DNA of 64,000 nucleotides from Phorcus lineatus (Eukaryota; Mollusca; Gastropoda; Trochida; Trochidae): the NCBI GenBank assembly GCA_921293015.1, contig OV121094.1, positions 8,236,764-8,300,763 on the forward strand, read 5' to 3'. The notes under the pieces were generated by a model that worked only from the letters and a program-made list of their open reading frames with translations, had not been told where the DNA came from and searched no databases. This document shows, piece after piece, positions 1-12,345 of the stretch. The stretch's first letter is position 1; each line of letters begins with the position of its first letter. The position numbers and the translations under genes are program-made.

Positions 1-1105
1 TATTTCATTCTCATATATACAGGAGAAATAAGTCATGAATAGCCTTAAGCTACGTTTATCAAATGATAATATTTTAAAAACTTGATGTCACAAAACCAAA
101 AATATCCTTAGAATCTTGTTGACAAGATTGATCAAAATTGCACATAAATCAATCACCATTTTAACATATCATAGATTGTGTCACAAAGTTGAATATGTAA
201 AAATACATGTAAGCCATTGGATCTGTAGCTCAACAATCTTAGTATAATTCTCTGTAAAACATAATTACAAAAGTTCTCTCACAAAATTTTTATTTTGTGA
301 AGATGTCAAATGCATTATAAAGAGCAAAACAATATTTTAATTCAATGTGATTTTTTTTTAACCATGCGGGAGATTATGTAACATGTTATTTTTAAAAACT
401 GGGTCAGCAATTCCCCTGCAAATATTTCTCTTGAAATTTAATACTGGATAAACTAATATTCCTATCATTTCTTGGCAAAACACCAAAATCAAACTTCTCC
501 CTGAAAGGGGTATCAAGTTTTGTCTACCTTCAGACATTTCATTGAAATTTGGAGAGCTACCCAACAAAGAAAAAAATCTGCTTGTGTATGGGACAAACCT
601 ATGCTTATCCCATAAGCACCCAAAAAAGCGACTGCTTATGATATAGACAGTGATGTGGTCCATATGAAAAGCTTTGATAGCAGATAAGCGCGCAGCGATA
701 AAACCACTCACTCTCATACAAATATACAAATCATTGATAAGACTTTATTTATCTAAACACATTCTGGAGTTCAAGTGCACCAAAATTCAAAGTTATATCA
801 TACGAACACCATACTTTGAAAATATTGAGCTAAGAGCACAATGAAGATGTGAAAGCGGGACAAATATGTACATATGTTTAAAACACATGCCAGAATTCTC
901 TTCACACAATACTCACCCTGTTTGACAGAATAATAGATCTAGTTAAAAAATGGATAAACCGACCCCATCAAGAGAAAACATGGGTTGTGGGACGTATTTC
1001 AAAGATAGCAAATTTAACACACGAGTAGACGGCATGAATGAGGAATAGTTTACAAAAACAGCTTGATATTGGTCCCGCTGAGAAGGGGACACTAAACCTT
1101 CCTAG
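1..1105. other. AT-rich non-coding DNA
   Basis: No convincing exon is seen on either strand. A 123-residue open frame on the minus strand (358-729) has no recognisable domain and no codon pattern that sets it apart from chance. If the agrin reading of the window is right, this is part of agrin intron 1. Confidence 0.5.
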
Positions 1106-1109
1106 ATCT

Positions 1110-2470
1110 TAACTGTGAACTTACTGACACTGTCTTTGAGGGCCATTTATAGAAGCAGGATATACAGAAGATTACAGGAATTTATAAGGTGGAAGTTGTT
1201 GCTTCCTTGCTCAGAGCACAACCTGTTACCCTTCCATGGGCTATATTTTACCTCTAAACTTGGTGACACTGTTAAGGATCTTTTTAGGGTCATTTTGAAG
1301 TAGGAGATACATGAAAATATCAGAATTTAAAAGGTGGGAGTCGTTGCTTCCTTGTTTGGCTCACAGCATAACATGTTACCCTTTCATGGGCTATATTTTA
1401 CCTCTAAACATGGCGACACTGTTAAGGATCTTTTTAGGGTCATTTTGAAGTAGGAGATACATGAAAATATCAGAATTTAAAAGGTGGGAGTCGTTGCTTC
1501 CTTGCTTGGCTCACAGCATAACATGTTACCCTTTCATGGGCTGTATTTTACCTCTAAATTTGACAACACTGTTAAGAATCTTTGGGGGCCATTTTGAAGT
1601 AGGAGATATATGAAAATATCAGAATTTAAAAGGTGGGAGTTGTTGCTTCCTTGCTTGGCTCACAGCACAACAGGATAGCCTTCAATGGGCTATATTTTAC
1701 CTCTAAACTTTTTTTTTTTTTTTTAATTTTTTTTATTAGTTCTCAGTGTATATACAGTTACATACAGGTATGTAGAAAACATAAGCAATGTTGAATCGAA
1801 CATACAATAAAGAGTACAACGTGGAATACATATGTTCATTCAAGAGCTGGACAGAGGAGATACCATTTATTATGAAAATCATGATTTTTATTGTTTTTGA
1901 TTGCAATAAAATTTTCCACACAAAAAATTTGTTTCAAAGTTTTTAAATACATGTTTAAGTTTAGTGATGTATTTTTTATATTGCTAAGATAAATATATCT
2001 TTTAGCAGAAATAATGATGTGATTAATTACCTCTAAACTTGACAACACTGTTAAGAATCTTTTAGTGCCATTTTGAAGTAGGATGTATATTTATAAGATT
2101 ACAGGAATTTAAAAGGTGGGAGTTACTGGCATTCTAAAGTAGGAGATACATAAGAATATCAGTAATTAAAAGTTTGGACTTGTTGCTTCCTTGCTTGGCT
2201 CACTGCACAACAGGCTATATTTTACCTCTAAACTTGGCGAAACTGTTAAGAATCTTTTAGGGCCATTTTGAAGTAGGATACATATAAGATTACAGGAATT
2301 TAAAACGTGGGAGTTGTTGCTTCCTTGCCTGGCTCACAGCGTAATAGGCTAGCCTTCCGTGGGCTATATCTTTCCTCTAAACTTGGCGACTATATTAAAG
2401 GACTTTGAAGGCCATTTTAAGAAGGATACACAGAAGAACAGGTTGGGACTTGTTGCTTCCTTGTCTAGCA
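1110..2470. repeat. Tandem satellite, unit about 150 bp, about 7 copies
   Basis: The phrases ACTGTTAAG, GCCATTTTGAAGTAGGA, TTTAAAAGGTGGGAG, GTTGCTTCCTTGC and GGGCTATATTTTACCTC recur in the same order about every 147-151 bases. Copies start near 1,110, 1,256, 1,407 and 1,554, and after an insertion again near 2,030, 2,221 and 2,376. The later copies are more diverged and some are shortened. The array is interrupted by a separate element at about 1,708-2,030. The small open frame on the plus strand at 1,115-1,303 lies wholly within the first units and is not a gene. Confidence 0.85.
1708..2030 (-). mobile_element. Retroposed insertion inside the satellite array
   Basis: A run of about 17 T, followed by a second T-rich run, opens a block of about 320 bp that does not match the satellite. 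The satellite phrase TTACCTCTAAACTT is present on both sides of the block, which is what a target-site duplication would look like. Poly-T on the plus strand means poly-A at the 3' end of an element inserted on the minus strand. No protein domain is visible inside, so this may be a short LINE 3' end or a SINE. Because the duplicated phrase is also a satellite phrase, a hit between two units cannot be fully excluded. Confidence 0.5.
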
Positions 2471-3055
2471 CTTTTCATTAAAAAACATTTTTCTTTGAGC
2501 GAAAATCTTTCCATTCATGTAAAATAAGGGACACTAGTAAAATCTTTGAAGAGCATTAAGAAGTTGAATTCTTTAAATATATAGTTTTTGGACTTTCTTT
2601 ATGATATAATGTTCATCTCATCGAGCGAAGTAGAAAGTTTTTATTATCACGACTGGGCTCTGAGGTAGGAATAAACATGGTATTTGTCAAGAAATTAACA
2701 AATATAACAATAATATAACAAATCAATATTAACCACACTCAACGACTTATAAACAGAGTTTGAGTAACTTTCACCTACAAAAATGAAGGACTGAGGTATT
2801 ATTTAGGTACAGTGAAATTATTTTTCTCATAAAAATACCCCCTCACAATTGTTTTAGTCACAACCAGGAAATGCCATATTTTCCTCATAAAAAGAAATGT
2901 ATGGTACTTAAAATTCTAACAATGCATATGATATGTCAGTTATGCTAATTAGTATGCTGTAAAACAATAGTGCTTAAAAAGGACATCCTCATTTTTTAAT
3001 GAATTTAAACTGGGTTTTTTTCAATTCCTCGAGTTTGGATAGTTAACCATTTATG

Positions 3056-3205
3056 TTAAAGGGACACTGAGTTGTTTGGAGTCATATATGCCAAACTTCA
3101 TGAATATGGTTATTTCATTGCTGAGGACTGAGTCTTTTTTAAAAGGATATTTTTCTAAATGCAAACCAGTTCAATATTGTGAAGAATTATGAAGGTATAA
3201 AGTCT
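3056..3205 (+). repeat. Interspersed repeat family R, partial copy
   Basis: The block begins AAAGGGACACTGAGTTGTT and continues with GGAGTCA, GCCAAACTTCATGAATATGG, TTATTTCAT and CAGTTCAATATTGTGA. The same ordered phrases occur near 10,895, 35,905, 48,668 and 57,165. This is a degenerate, shortened copy. Confidence 0.5.
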
Positions 3206-3324
3206 TGTTTCTGATAAAATGACTTTTGTATATTAGTCAAACATAACTTTTAATCTAAAGCAGGTAGAAGATAAAATTTTAGGTTATCATGTTAGGAAGG
3301 ATATATAACTAGCATTCATGTTAA

Positions 3325-3925
3325 TGGTTCGTGTGATTTCTACTTCTGTTCACAAATAAGGTTGATGTTTTATTTTCCTTGAAACTATTGTCATGTACTT
3401 TGCATTTTTGATGAATATGTGAGATGTTTGTGTGATTTCTATTTCTGTTCACAAATAAGGTTGATGTTTTATTTTCCTTGAAACTATTGTCATGATCTTT
3501 GCATTTTTGATGAATATGTGAGATGTTTGTGTGATTTCTACTTCTGTTCACAAATAAGGTTGATGTTTTATTTTCCTTGAAACTATTGTCATGATCTTTG
3601 CATTTTTGATGAATATGTGAGATGTTTGTGTGATTTCTACTTCTGTTCACAAATAAGGTTGATGTTTTATTTTCCTTGAAACTATTGTCATGATCTTTGC
3701 ATTTTTGATGAATATGTGAGATGTTTGTGTGATTTCTACTTCTGTTCACAAATAAGGTTGATGTTTTATTTTCCTTGAAACTATTGTCATGTACTTTGCA
3801 TTTTTGATGAATATGTGAGATGTTTGTGTGATTTCTACTTCTGTTCACAAATTGGTTGATGTTTTATTTTCCTTGAAACTATTGTCATGTACTTTGCATT
3901 TTTGATGAATATGTGAGATGTTTGA
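3325..3925. repeat. Minisatellite, 99-bp unit, about 6 copies
   Basis: The unit GTGTGATTTCTACTTCTG ... GAATATGTGAGATGTTT repeats six times with very few differences, for example ATGATC/ATGTAC and TACTTC/TATTTC. The unit is 99 bases, divisible by three, so one minus-strand frame stays open for 175 codons and reads as a 33-residue repeat. The high identity between units suggests recent expansion or homogenisation. The open frame is best explained as a by-product: no signal peptide, start context or flanking exon supports a protein. Confidence 0.9.
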
Positions 3926-3929
3926 ATGA

Positions 3930-6715
3930 ATATCATCAAGATTGTTGTTTTGACACTTATGAAAGCCTTATAACATGCCAATGAAATCTCAGGTGTTGTT
4001 TGACTCTCATTAAAAACTATCTAATTTTCATGTATTTGGCCTTTGTAGATGAATATATATATTCACTCACCTGATAAGAACTTATGGTCGAAAGTACTTG
4101 TGAATAAATCATCTTGATTTTCTTCAACAAATGTTTTTTTCTATAAGACCTGAGAGGTATATATATATCATATTTTCATTTCCACAAAAAATACCTGGAT
4201 AGAACTATCCCTTTAATTCCGAAACTATAGTGCATGGATGACTTCTATTATTTGCATAGAAGCTATTAACAGTGATAGGACTCAGAAATCATTGTCTCAA
4301 TTTCGTTCTTTGCACTTAGTCAAGCAATACATCAAAACGAGACATTTTCCAAATAAAATCAATCAACGGGATGGACTTGAAAAATTTCCTCTCAAACACA
4401 CATGATAAAAATACATGCTTTTAATCATATCAATCACACCTTATGACAAATGTATTTGAACAAACAATTTTAAGCAAACTACCCAAGTGTAGGCTGTCAA
4501 TTTATGATTAAATCATCTGTGAAACAAATGAATGCTTTTTCCTAAGTAGGAATAAAACCCTTACATGTTGTCATCAAACTGTCATTATGTCTGAAATTTT
4601 TTAAATATATCTTTCATAACCTTTTATTTATATTGGCACATGGACATTACAATTGCATATATGATAGATATGAAACCAAACACAAGAAGTGCTATACTCA
4701 AAACAACATAACACATTGTAGCAGAGATTGAAAAAAAAGGACTTAATCCTTTTCCTAATGAAACCCTCAGTTCCGCTACAAAGGTGAATATTTCTTTAAT
4801 TTTAGTCCAAAAACTTGGCGAATTCGCTACTTGAAACATATGAGATTCTTCCCTTCAAATATTCATTTTTTCTAAAATAACATTCACATTCCTAGTCCTT
4901 TTCTTGATTTTCACTATCTTTTAAGTTTATCTTTCATCAACTTACAGGAATCATATTTAAAATAATGGGAATAAACCTGATATTCTACTGGTTAAAACAG
5001 CTAGTCTACTCTACATAATTTCCAAAACCATTCTTCCAATCAATCAAGCTTGATATGTGTTTTTGAAAAAGGCAAATAAAAAGTAATAATTTACTTTTTC
5101 CTTGAACTGGTGATATGTGAAATGTTTGTTTCTTTTAATTTGAATGACTTTTTTCAGATGACACCAATTGGAAACAATTTTATATCATAAAAGATCATTT
5201 GAAATAAAGTCATAATCTTTGACAGGAAACTTGTGTCGGAAAATTGAATCTAAAATTGATTCCCATTTCCACATCCATTTATACGATGAACATTTTTTGC
5301 TAAAAAGGATGTACATATGAGGAAGATTATATGTCAAACAGTGTTAGTGTCAGATTATATATCATTGGATATATTACAAAAAACTAAGGTCAAGTAATAC
5401 CATCTATCATTTGTCAAACGTTTCAAATAAAATACTATCCATAAAAATGAAAAAAAACCATTTCAAATTACTTGATGAAATCATGTTTGTTACAAATCTA
5501 TTGGATCAAATAAAGTTGAATAGGACATAACTATCTCGTCATGACCCTGTGATATAATGTAGTTTATTAAGACTTAGTATAACCCCTACTTTCAGAGAGC
5601 CAAGTTACTTTAGGACCTATAGGGTTCATTATATTGATATCAAAAGTTAAAGGACAGAGGACAGAGGACCTTTAACCTGACCTTAACATACATCTAATAA
5701 TAATATTTAATTAATCCATTATATCATATTTGGAGTCAAATTTTTTTCCATCAAAAAAATGATAAGCAGAGTAAAACCATAGAAAAGAATATCTCAGCAA
5801 TAAAAATATTAGAATCTGCACCTGGCAGAGAAGGAATCTATGAAACATAATAATAAAGCTTTTGGCTCTGAATATCATCAGCCTTTCATAATTTATCATA
5901 TCTAAGTTTGAAGACTTATACATATGAAATAATTACAAACATTACAACTGATTCTTAACCAAGCATATAATCCACTAGTCTAGGTAACATACACAAGATT
6001 CTAGTGCTACATCTCATGTAGAAGAATTAAAAAAGTGTATACGCTCATCTCCATGACTTATACATAATGACTCAACACCAAAACTCTCCAGCACTTGCTC
6101 TTAATGGGCTAAAAAGTGAGGTAAAGATATGGTCCTTGCAGTAAAGGGGTTAATAGAAATTAATCCCACTGGCGGTCACATGTTGAGACATAACGCAATA
6201 GCGTAGAAACTCCCCACCAACTCTTCACCGATAGGAGGGAAGCGATACTCGGGGTAATCAAGAGTCATAGAGCGATGTAGATACCGCAGAATGGAATGCT
6301 GGATCAAACAGGATGATAATCTCTCACCTTTATAACAACACGATATACATACTCATATGAAACTAGAATATACCTTAACCCTTCACATGCAGACTGCAGA
6401 GGTGATGCTCGTTCTTTGAGAAGTCTCTTAAAGGCACTACGGCATTTTTTTGTAAATTTTTATTTGTTCAAAATTTCTCCATTAAGTGAGTGAGTTATTG
6501 TTTAGCACAGCTTTATTTCATCCATTATATGGCCTCACTTAGTATTAGTGCATGTTTACAAAACATCTTTCAATTGATAAAACATCTCCTAACTCAACCC
6601 TATAAGCATAGTCATAGAATAAGATTTCACTTATAAGGTCAGACTATCAGCGGCCATTTTAGTGGGAACACCATTAATCTTTTGAGTTCAGGAAATGGAT
6701 TTGCAAAGCTTAACT
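3930..6715. other. Non-coding stretch with one doubtful small ORF
   Basis: AT-rich sequence without recognisable exons. A minus-strand open frame at 4,624-4,839 (71 residues) ends in a strongly hydrophobic segment and has AATAAA overlapping its stop codon. It could be the last exon of a small membrane protein, but nothing else supports it. Confidence 0.4.
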
Positions 6716-6721
6716 GAATTT

Positions 6722-7049
6722 GGTGAAGTGAGATGATATGGGGTTAAAAGCTGCTTTCAAGAGTATTTCACTTATATCGCGGCCGCTAGTATCATATTGC
6801 AGGGAGAAAGCCTGCAACACCATTGTGGCTATATATGCATTGCGGTGAAACCTGTATGCAAGCATCGGCTGGAACTAGCGAACCATGGGTCGTGCTGCGC
6901 TGAAATTCAGTGTAGCATTGCATCCAAACCTGACTGCATGTAGAACAGTTCTCTACTGCAGACAGCGCTGCTGAGCCCATGGCAGGATTTGAACCACGGA
7001 CCTCTTGATCCGAAGCCGAACGCGCTAACTACTGCACTATCCCACCCCC
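6722..7049 (-). mobile_element. tRNA-derived SINE, copy 1
   Basis: Read on the minus strand, the element starts with a tRNA-like head: an A-box-like TAGTGCAGTAG, then TTCGGCTTCGGATCAAGAGG and a B-box-like GGTTCAAATCC. A body follows (CTGTAGAGAACTGTTCT, CATTGTGGTG...) and then a tail (ATCTCACTTCACC). At least six other copies in the window share head, body or tail. The segment around the anticodon resembles tRNA-Arg(TCG) as I recall it. Short open frames within the copy are repeat-derived. Confidence 0.85.
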
Positions 7050-9700
7050 CTGATCTTGGTACGCTTATATTAGTAATGTATAGGTTAAACATGCATGATT
7101 GTCTTGCTATAAGTAACATTTAATCTCCTGAAACCTGCTATAGTGCCTTTCAGGATTATTGATACCAATGCAAGTGCTAAGTTAGAGAATACATTAGTGA
7201 CAAAGTACTCAACAAAGGAAATCTCAGACATCACAATTTGTTAAGAATAATTAATCCAGAACTGCTAATTGGCTGAATCCAGAAATTTTGCAACTTGCTA
7301 AAGTATGTGTCGCTAAAAGCATATAATTTCAGGATTGAAGGAAAATATGAAGATCTGGCAGACACAAATAATAAGAGACCTGAATAAACTGTCTCTTGAA
7401 TCAAACTCATTTGATAATAAAAAGGCATCATTCAAGAAATTTTGTCAAATGATTCACATTATGTATAAAATTATACTTTATTACACTTCATCTTACAGAT
7501 AACTACCAAGCAAAGAACTAAATAATATATAAAAAAACACAAAGCAAAAACATCATAATCCTTGCTCAAAATTAGAATTAATATATCGAACATGAACATT
7601 TCAATTCTTAGATATAGTAAAACAGTGTGAATTATTTCACATTCTCGAATTTTCAAGAAATATGTTAAATATTTCCAGTCTCAAATAGATGAAAAATTTT
7701 TAAAGGTTGATTAATTAAGAGAAGTCATTTCACATGTGGGGTTTGTAAGCCTGTCATTGCAGAATGGGTTGACATATATTTAGTTCACGTTCCTATATAC
7801 ACACACCAATTTAAAATCTCATGAGAATGAGGCAGCCTCTGTAAATTGTATTTTCTTTAATACGCATTGAAGGAGAAGTAATTGTGTTTAAGATAAACTC
7901 TTCCAAATGTTATAAAAATAAGTATTTCAACTTCAATTTGAATAACATGAAATAAAATGATAGGATAAATATAGGAATTAAAATGAACCTGTTTCATGCA
8001 CCAATAATATTTGACAAAAAGCTGCAGTGTCAACATTAATTCAGATGTCACAGTTCATATCAAAACATCTTTTATACATTTACAGATATGTAGATATCAA
8101 AAGATTTTGAAGATTTAACCATACAAGCTACATTGGTGTGTATTGGAATGAACCCATAGAATATGTTTAAATTCTTTTTATTCACATTTCAAGTAACCCT
8201 TGTGGATCAAAAATGGAAAAGGAGTTAAAAAAGCATGCAATATATGAGCCATATTAGTCCTTGAATATTTCCGGAAGAGCAGGTAACATATTACATTACA
8301 TCTTACAGTAACAGTGAAATATGTGTACACAATGCTACATACTTAAGAAACAGGGCGCTTGAATGTACACACAATAAAAACCAACTGATATTTGATTGCA
8401 AAACGCAGTCAGGTAAGAATGTTTATAACACAATAAAACACACCTTTTGAGTCTCTCACCTGGTGCATGAAAGTCTGTTGAGTAACATTGTGATTGGCTG
8501 ATTTAAAGTCTGAAGGGAAGAGGGGGATTGCATTGTGTCCGAGATTGAACTGACGGGTTCCCAAGATGTAAAATTCCTCCCCCTTCATCAAGCATGTTCA
8601 TATATTGGAGGAAAAGAATGTTGGAAAATTGGAGATTTTAAGTCTCGATCATCAGCTGTAAAGTCTGCATTCGTTACTTCAATATCTTCTTAAAAGCAGA
8701 GACAAGGCTATTTGAGTTGAAATATATATCAAGGGGATTTCCCAAACTCAAATGCACTTATACCAAAATTGGTGTCATATTTTACATAAGTGCATATGTG
8801 AAAATATCACTTTGCCTAGCAGACATTGTTTCTGTGGAAGATCCTGTCATTTGGACAAACAGTCTTTGGGACGTCATTGCTACAGTTTCTTGCAAAAGGA
8901 TTGGGTCGTTATTAATTATCCAGACATTGTTTATTAGCTTAAACACTTCATTTGTTTCTGCAATGTACGTCTTCTTTAAGCAACAGTGAAAATGGAATAT
9001 TTTTGTGGATATATAAATAGAGATTTTCTCCTTTGCGTATGGAATTAAGATGATTATGTGAAATATTGAACACTGTCCACTTGACACATGTTGTTCACAA
9101 GAAGTATTTTCAAGATTGAATTTTTAGATCTCTTTTAGAGGTATTCTATAAGTTGTAGTGGTAATGAGTTCAAGATTTTGTGGTATTCAACTTCTTTATG
9201 AACAGAATAGCAACAATTTGACATAGAATTTTAAGCTGTTCCTTCTAAATGGAACATGTGTGTTTTAACATAAACATGTACTGCCACAGAACTTCTGGGG
9301 TTAAGTCATCTTAAAGATTCTAGATCTAGCAAAATATATATATATTCAACAGGTCATGATATGTAAACACTTCACATGCACTTCTGCAAGACAAGGATTT
9401 ATATTCTTCAATCAATAAGGCTGTGTGTCTTTAAGAGTTAAACCAAAACCTCTTCACACACTCAAGCATGAATTATTGTCATGATTATAATTTCAAATAA
9501 CTTCGACCGATGAGATTGTCTCATGATCACAATATCCCAGCATGTGTTCAGATCGTGTGATAAAATCACCTATATATCCCAGTAACAGATTATACACGAC
9601 GGAATGCAACACTGACGATATCAAACGCTACAGACTCATATTTGATAATAGATTTACCCTGGCTAGCTGTCTGCTAAATATATATAGCACTGAAGGTAGC
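7050..9700. other. Non-coding stretch; one weak exon-like segment
   Basis: Mostly AT-rich with no recognisable gene. On the minus strand a segment at about 8,452-8,585 reads as 40-odd codons of ordinary composition and ends in CACCAG followed by GTGAGA, a good splice donor. Its 5' boundary is unclear and I recognise no family. Confidence 0.4.
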
Positions 9701-9876
9701 GAGGTGAGGTTAGGTGATATGGGATTTAACAACGCTTTCAAGAGTTTTTCATTTATATCGCAGCTGCTAGTATTATTACAGCAAAGAACCCGGCAGCATC
9801 CTTGTGGCTATGTATTGCGGTGAAACCTGCAAGCAGCAGCTGGAACTAGTAAACCATGGGTGGTACTGCACTGAAA
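9701..9876 (-). mobile_element. tRNA-derived SINE, copy 2 (head missing)
   Basis: The tail and body phrases (GAGGTGAGG, AACGCTTTCAAGAG, TTTATATCGCAGCTGCTAGTATTATT, ATTGCGGTGAAACCTGCAAGCA, AACCATGGGTGGTACTGCACTGAAA) match the other copies. The copy stops before the tRNA-like head, so it is truncated at its 5' end. Confidence 0.75.
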
Positions 9877-10244
9877 GTTGAGAATATATATGATCTGATA
9901 TAACTTAATGTTCAACAATTTTTTTCTACACAATCACAACTTATTTAGTAAAACCAGTATAACTTACAATCTGACGTGGAGCTTATGAAAATTAAGGGTT
10001 CAGAAGCCTTCATTTTTCCTTAGCAAATTTAGGACTTTTTTCCGGAACTTATTTTCAAGGACTTTTTTCCAAACACAGAGTGGAAGCAGTTTAGAAGTAT
10101 TATGGAACTTCAATTTTGTAAACAAAATGACATTTTGGTGATTCTTCCAAACATGTTTCCATTATAAAGTGTGTAAAGAAGCTGTCTTGGGTGCATAAAT
10201 GTTCATGAAACACTTCACATGCACTTCTGGTAAAACATGATCCT

Positions 10245-10320
10245 GGTCCAGGGATGATGGGATTCAAACCTGAGACCTCACATAAAGGAGCTGAACCTTA
10301 ACCCATTGTTATAAATAGTT
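10245..10320 (-). repeat. tRNA-like SINE fragment
   Basis: On the minus strand the segment reads TGAGGTCTCAGGTTTGAATCCC, a B-box with the usual spacing to a degenerate tRNA body. No foldable acceptor stem is apparent, so it is a SINE head or decayed tRNA copy and not a functional tRNA gene. Confidence 0.4.
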
Positions 10321-10894
10321 ATCTCGATTCATGTATTTGTGTTTATATAAACATGGGATGATATGTCTGAGACTGATTATTATTCAGATTAACTAAAATC
10401 ATATACCAAATGTTTGTGTGAATGTCAAAAGAAATTTCGATCAATGGAATAATTGCATTTCATTAATTAAATCTCATTTAATAATTATCAGCAAAAATTA
10501 ACATTTCTAGACATATTTTGCTAACCTCGACTAATTAAAGTATCACATAAAAGATTTTCATCATTCATCATTCAGATCTCAACTTTACATGACCGTCTAA
10601 ATCTGACAGGAATACACCCCTATAAACAAAATGGAATGAGCCAAATGCAGACTACTTAGCCTGTATTATCATTCAGGTATGCGTGAATGTAAATGCGGGC
10701 TAGGCCATTGACCTGGCGCAGGTATGTGGGTACGGTGAGCTCGCGTTCTGTATACAAAGGAGGGCTTCACCGTGCCTACTCAAGGCATACAATTTATAGC
10801 CACTGTGACTGCACTAAGCCTATTTTATACCCAGGCTCTTTAAACCACATTTTAAACATTTGCCGTATTTTGCATTTATCTTGAGTAATGGTTT

Positions 10895-11160
10895 AAAGGG
10901 ACACTAAGTGTTTTGTTGGAGTCAAACATTATCAATGGTGTTATATTATCGAAAAGTAGTGACCGAAAATTATCTTTTCAATGCTGATTGGTTCAGTACA
11001 GTGACAATAGTGTAATAACATTTTGATCAGACACAGGTCAATGTGGCTGGCTTAAAATAGTACAATTTATATGGGAAACTTATCAAGGATATTAAAAGGA
11101 AAGATTTGTGTTTGTAATTTCTAATTGGTTATGTAACTACAGCTGACCAGTAAATGAACA
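10895..11160 (+). repeat. Interspersed repeat family R, copy
   Basis: The copy contains AAAGGGACACTAAGTGTT, TTGTTGGAGTCAAACATTA, ATGGTGTTATATTATCGA, AAAATTATCTTTTCAATGC, TTCAGTACAGTGACAATA and later GTTATGTAACTA. The order and spacing match the copies near 48,668 and 57,165. No coding potential is seen. Confidence 0.65.
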
Positions 11161-11176
11161 TGTAAGTTCAGCTTCT

Positions 11177-11178
<2 letters not shown>

Positions 11179-11211
<33 letters not shown>
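11179..11211. repeat. (AT)n microsatellite
   Basis: An uninterrupted AT dinucleotide run of about 16 units. Confidence 0.95.
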
Positions 11212-11213
<2 letters not shown>

Positions 11214-11602
11214 TAAATATATACATACATAATAGATAATAAGTAAATAAAATCTTCCAAATTGTTTTTGATAACAAGTTAGTGTAAAGTTATTTGATAA
11301 TGAATGAACTACTATTTTGTTTAAGGAGAGGCTGATATACTGGTCTAATAAGGAAGTTATTCATTAACAAATAAAAATAAAAATAATTTCTAATGTAATT
11401 TAAACAATAGATTTCTATACAAAAAATTTGATATCATAAAAATATTATGATTATTGAAAAACTATCGAAAATGTTATTTCAATAAAGATTACATTGATGA
11501 TCATCAAAAACATCATCAATACATTTTCACTTTAATATTAAAAAAACTAAAAACTAAGAATCAATACAAACAATCGCTCATGTGTTCAGAGCCAGACATG
11601 TT

Positions 11603-11617
11603 AGGTCAAAGGTCAAA
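11603..11617 (+). promoter_or_regulatory. DR1-type nuclear-receptor motif
   Basis: TTAGGTCAAAGGTCAAATT contains two AGGTCA half-sites one base apart, the DR1 arrangement bound by RXR/PPAR/HNF4-type receptors. No promoter or exon lies beside it, so occupancy is speculative. Related AAAGGTCAAGGTC motifs at 54.75 and 54.88 kb suggest some of these may come from repeats. Confidence 0.25.
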
Positions 11618-11896
11618 TTGCGATCTGTTCCGTTTTCACAGTCAAAATATTAGTTCAGACGAAATCTAACAAGCTGAGTGAATGGAAGGCCCAGACGGGT
11701 GACACCGTTTTCCTTCTCAAAGCTCGTGTTTTTATCTGCTAACACTTCAACAACAGGTCGTGAAACTACTAGGTTAGTGATGTTGCCTCATGGTGACACA
11801 ATGGCTTGACTGACACCTTGGAGAGAATTTCCGTGTGCCTACGAACTTTAAAGGGCCGGTTCTATCGTCAATTTTTTGTAGGAAAGATATTTAAAG

Positions 11897-12163
11897 GAGG
11901 TGAGGTGATTTGGATTTTAACGTCGCTTTCAAGAGTATTTCACTTAGATCTCGGCTGCTATTATTGCATGGAGAAAGCCAGCAACACCATTGTGGCTATG
12001 CATTGCGGTGAAACCTGCAAGCATCGGCTGGAACTTGCGAACATGATTCCAAACCTTACGACATGTAGAACAGTTCTCTACTGCAGACAAAGTTGCCGAG
12101 CCCCTGGCATGATTCGAACAACAGACCTCTTGATCAGAAGCTAATTGGGCTAACAACTACCCG
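11897..12163 (-). mobile_element. tRNA-derived SINE, copy 3
   Basis: Tail, body and head are all present but diverged. On the minus strand the head keeps CTTCTGATCAAGAGG, while the B-box has decayed. The body reads CTGCAGTAGAGAACTGTTCT as in the other copies. Overlapping open frames on both strands are repeat-derived. Confidence 0.8.
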
Positions 12164-12177
12164 TTTTTGTCTGTACT

Positions 12178-12345
12178 AACTATTATGAATACATGATTAT
12201 TTCCCATTCTACTTGATTTATAATTTGGTTGCTTTAGTGTAGAAAATTTTACAAAAATAAAACTGTTATGAATACATGATTATTTCCCATTCCACTAGAT
12301 TTATAATTTGATTTTAAGTGTAGAAAATTGTACGAAAATAAAACG
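12178..12345. repeat. Direct duplication, about 85-90 bp x 2
   Basis: TATGAATACATGATTATTTCCCATT ... TTTATAATTTG ... GTGTAGAAAATT ... AAAATAAAAC occurs twice in a row with a handful of differences. It is a simple tandem duplication with no coding content. Confidence 0.8.

Noticed and set aside
3321-3848. 175-residue minus-strand open frame
   Set aside because: It is the translation of a 99-bp minisatellite; there is no gene structure around it.
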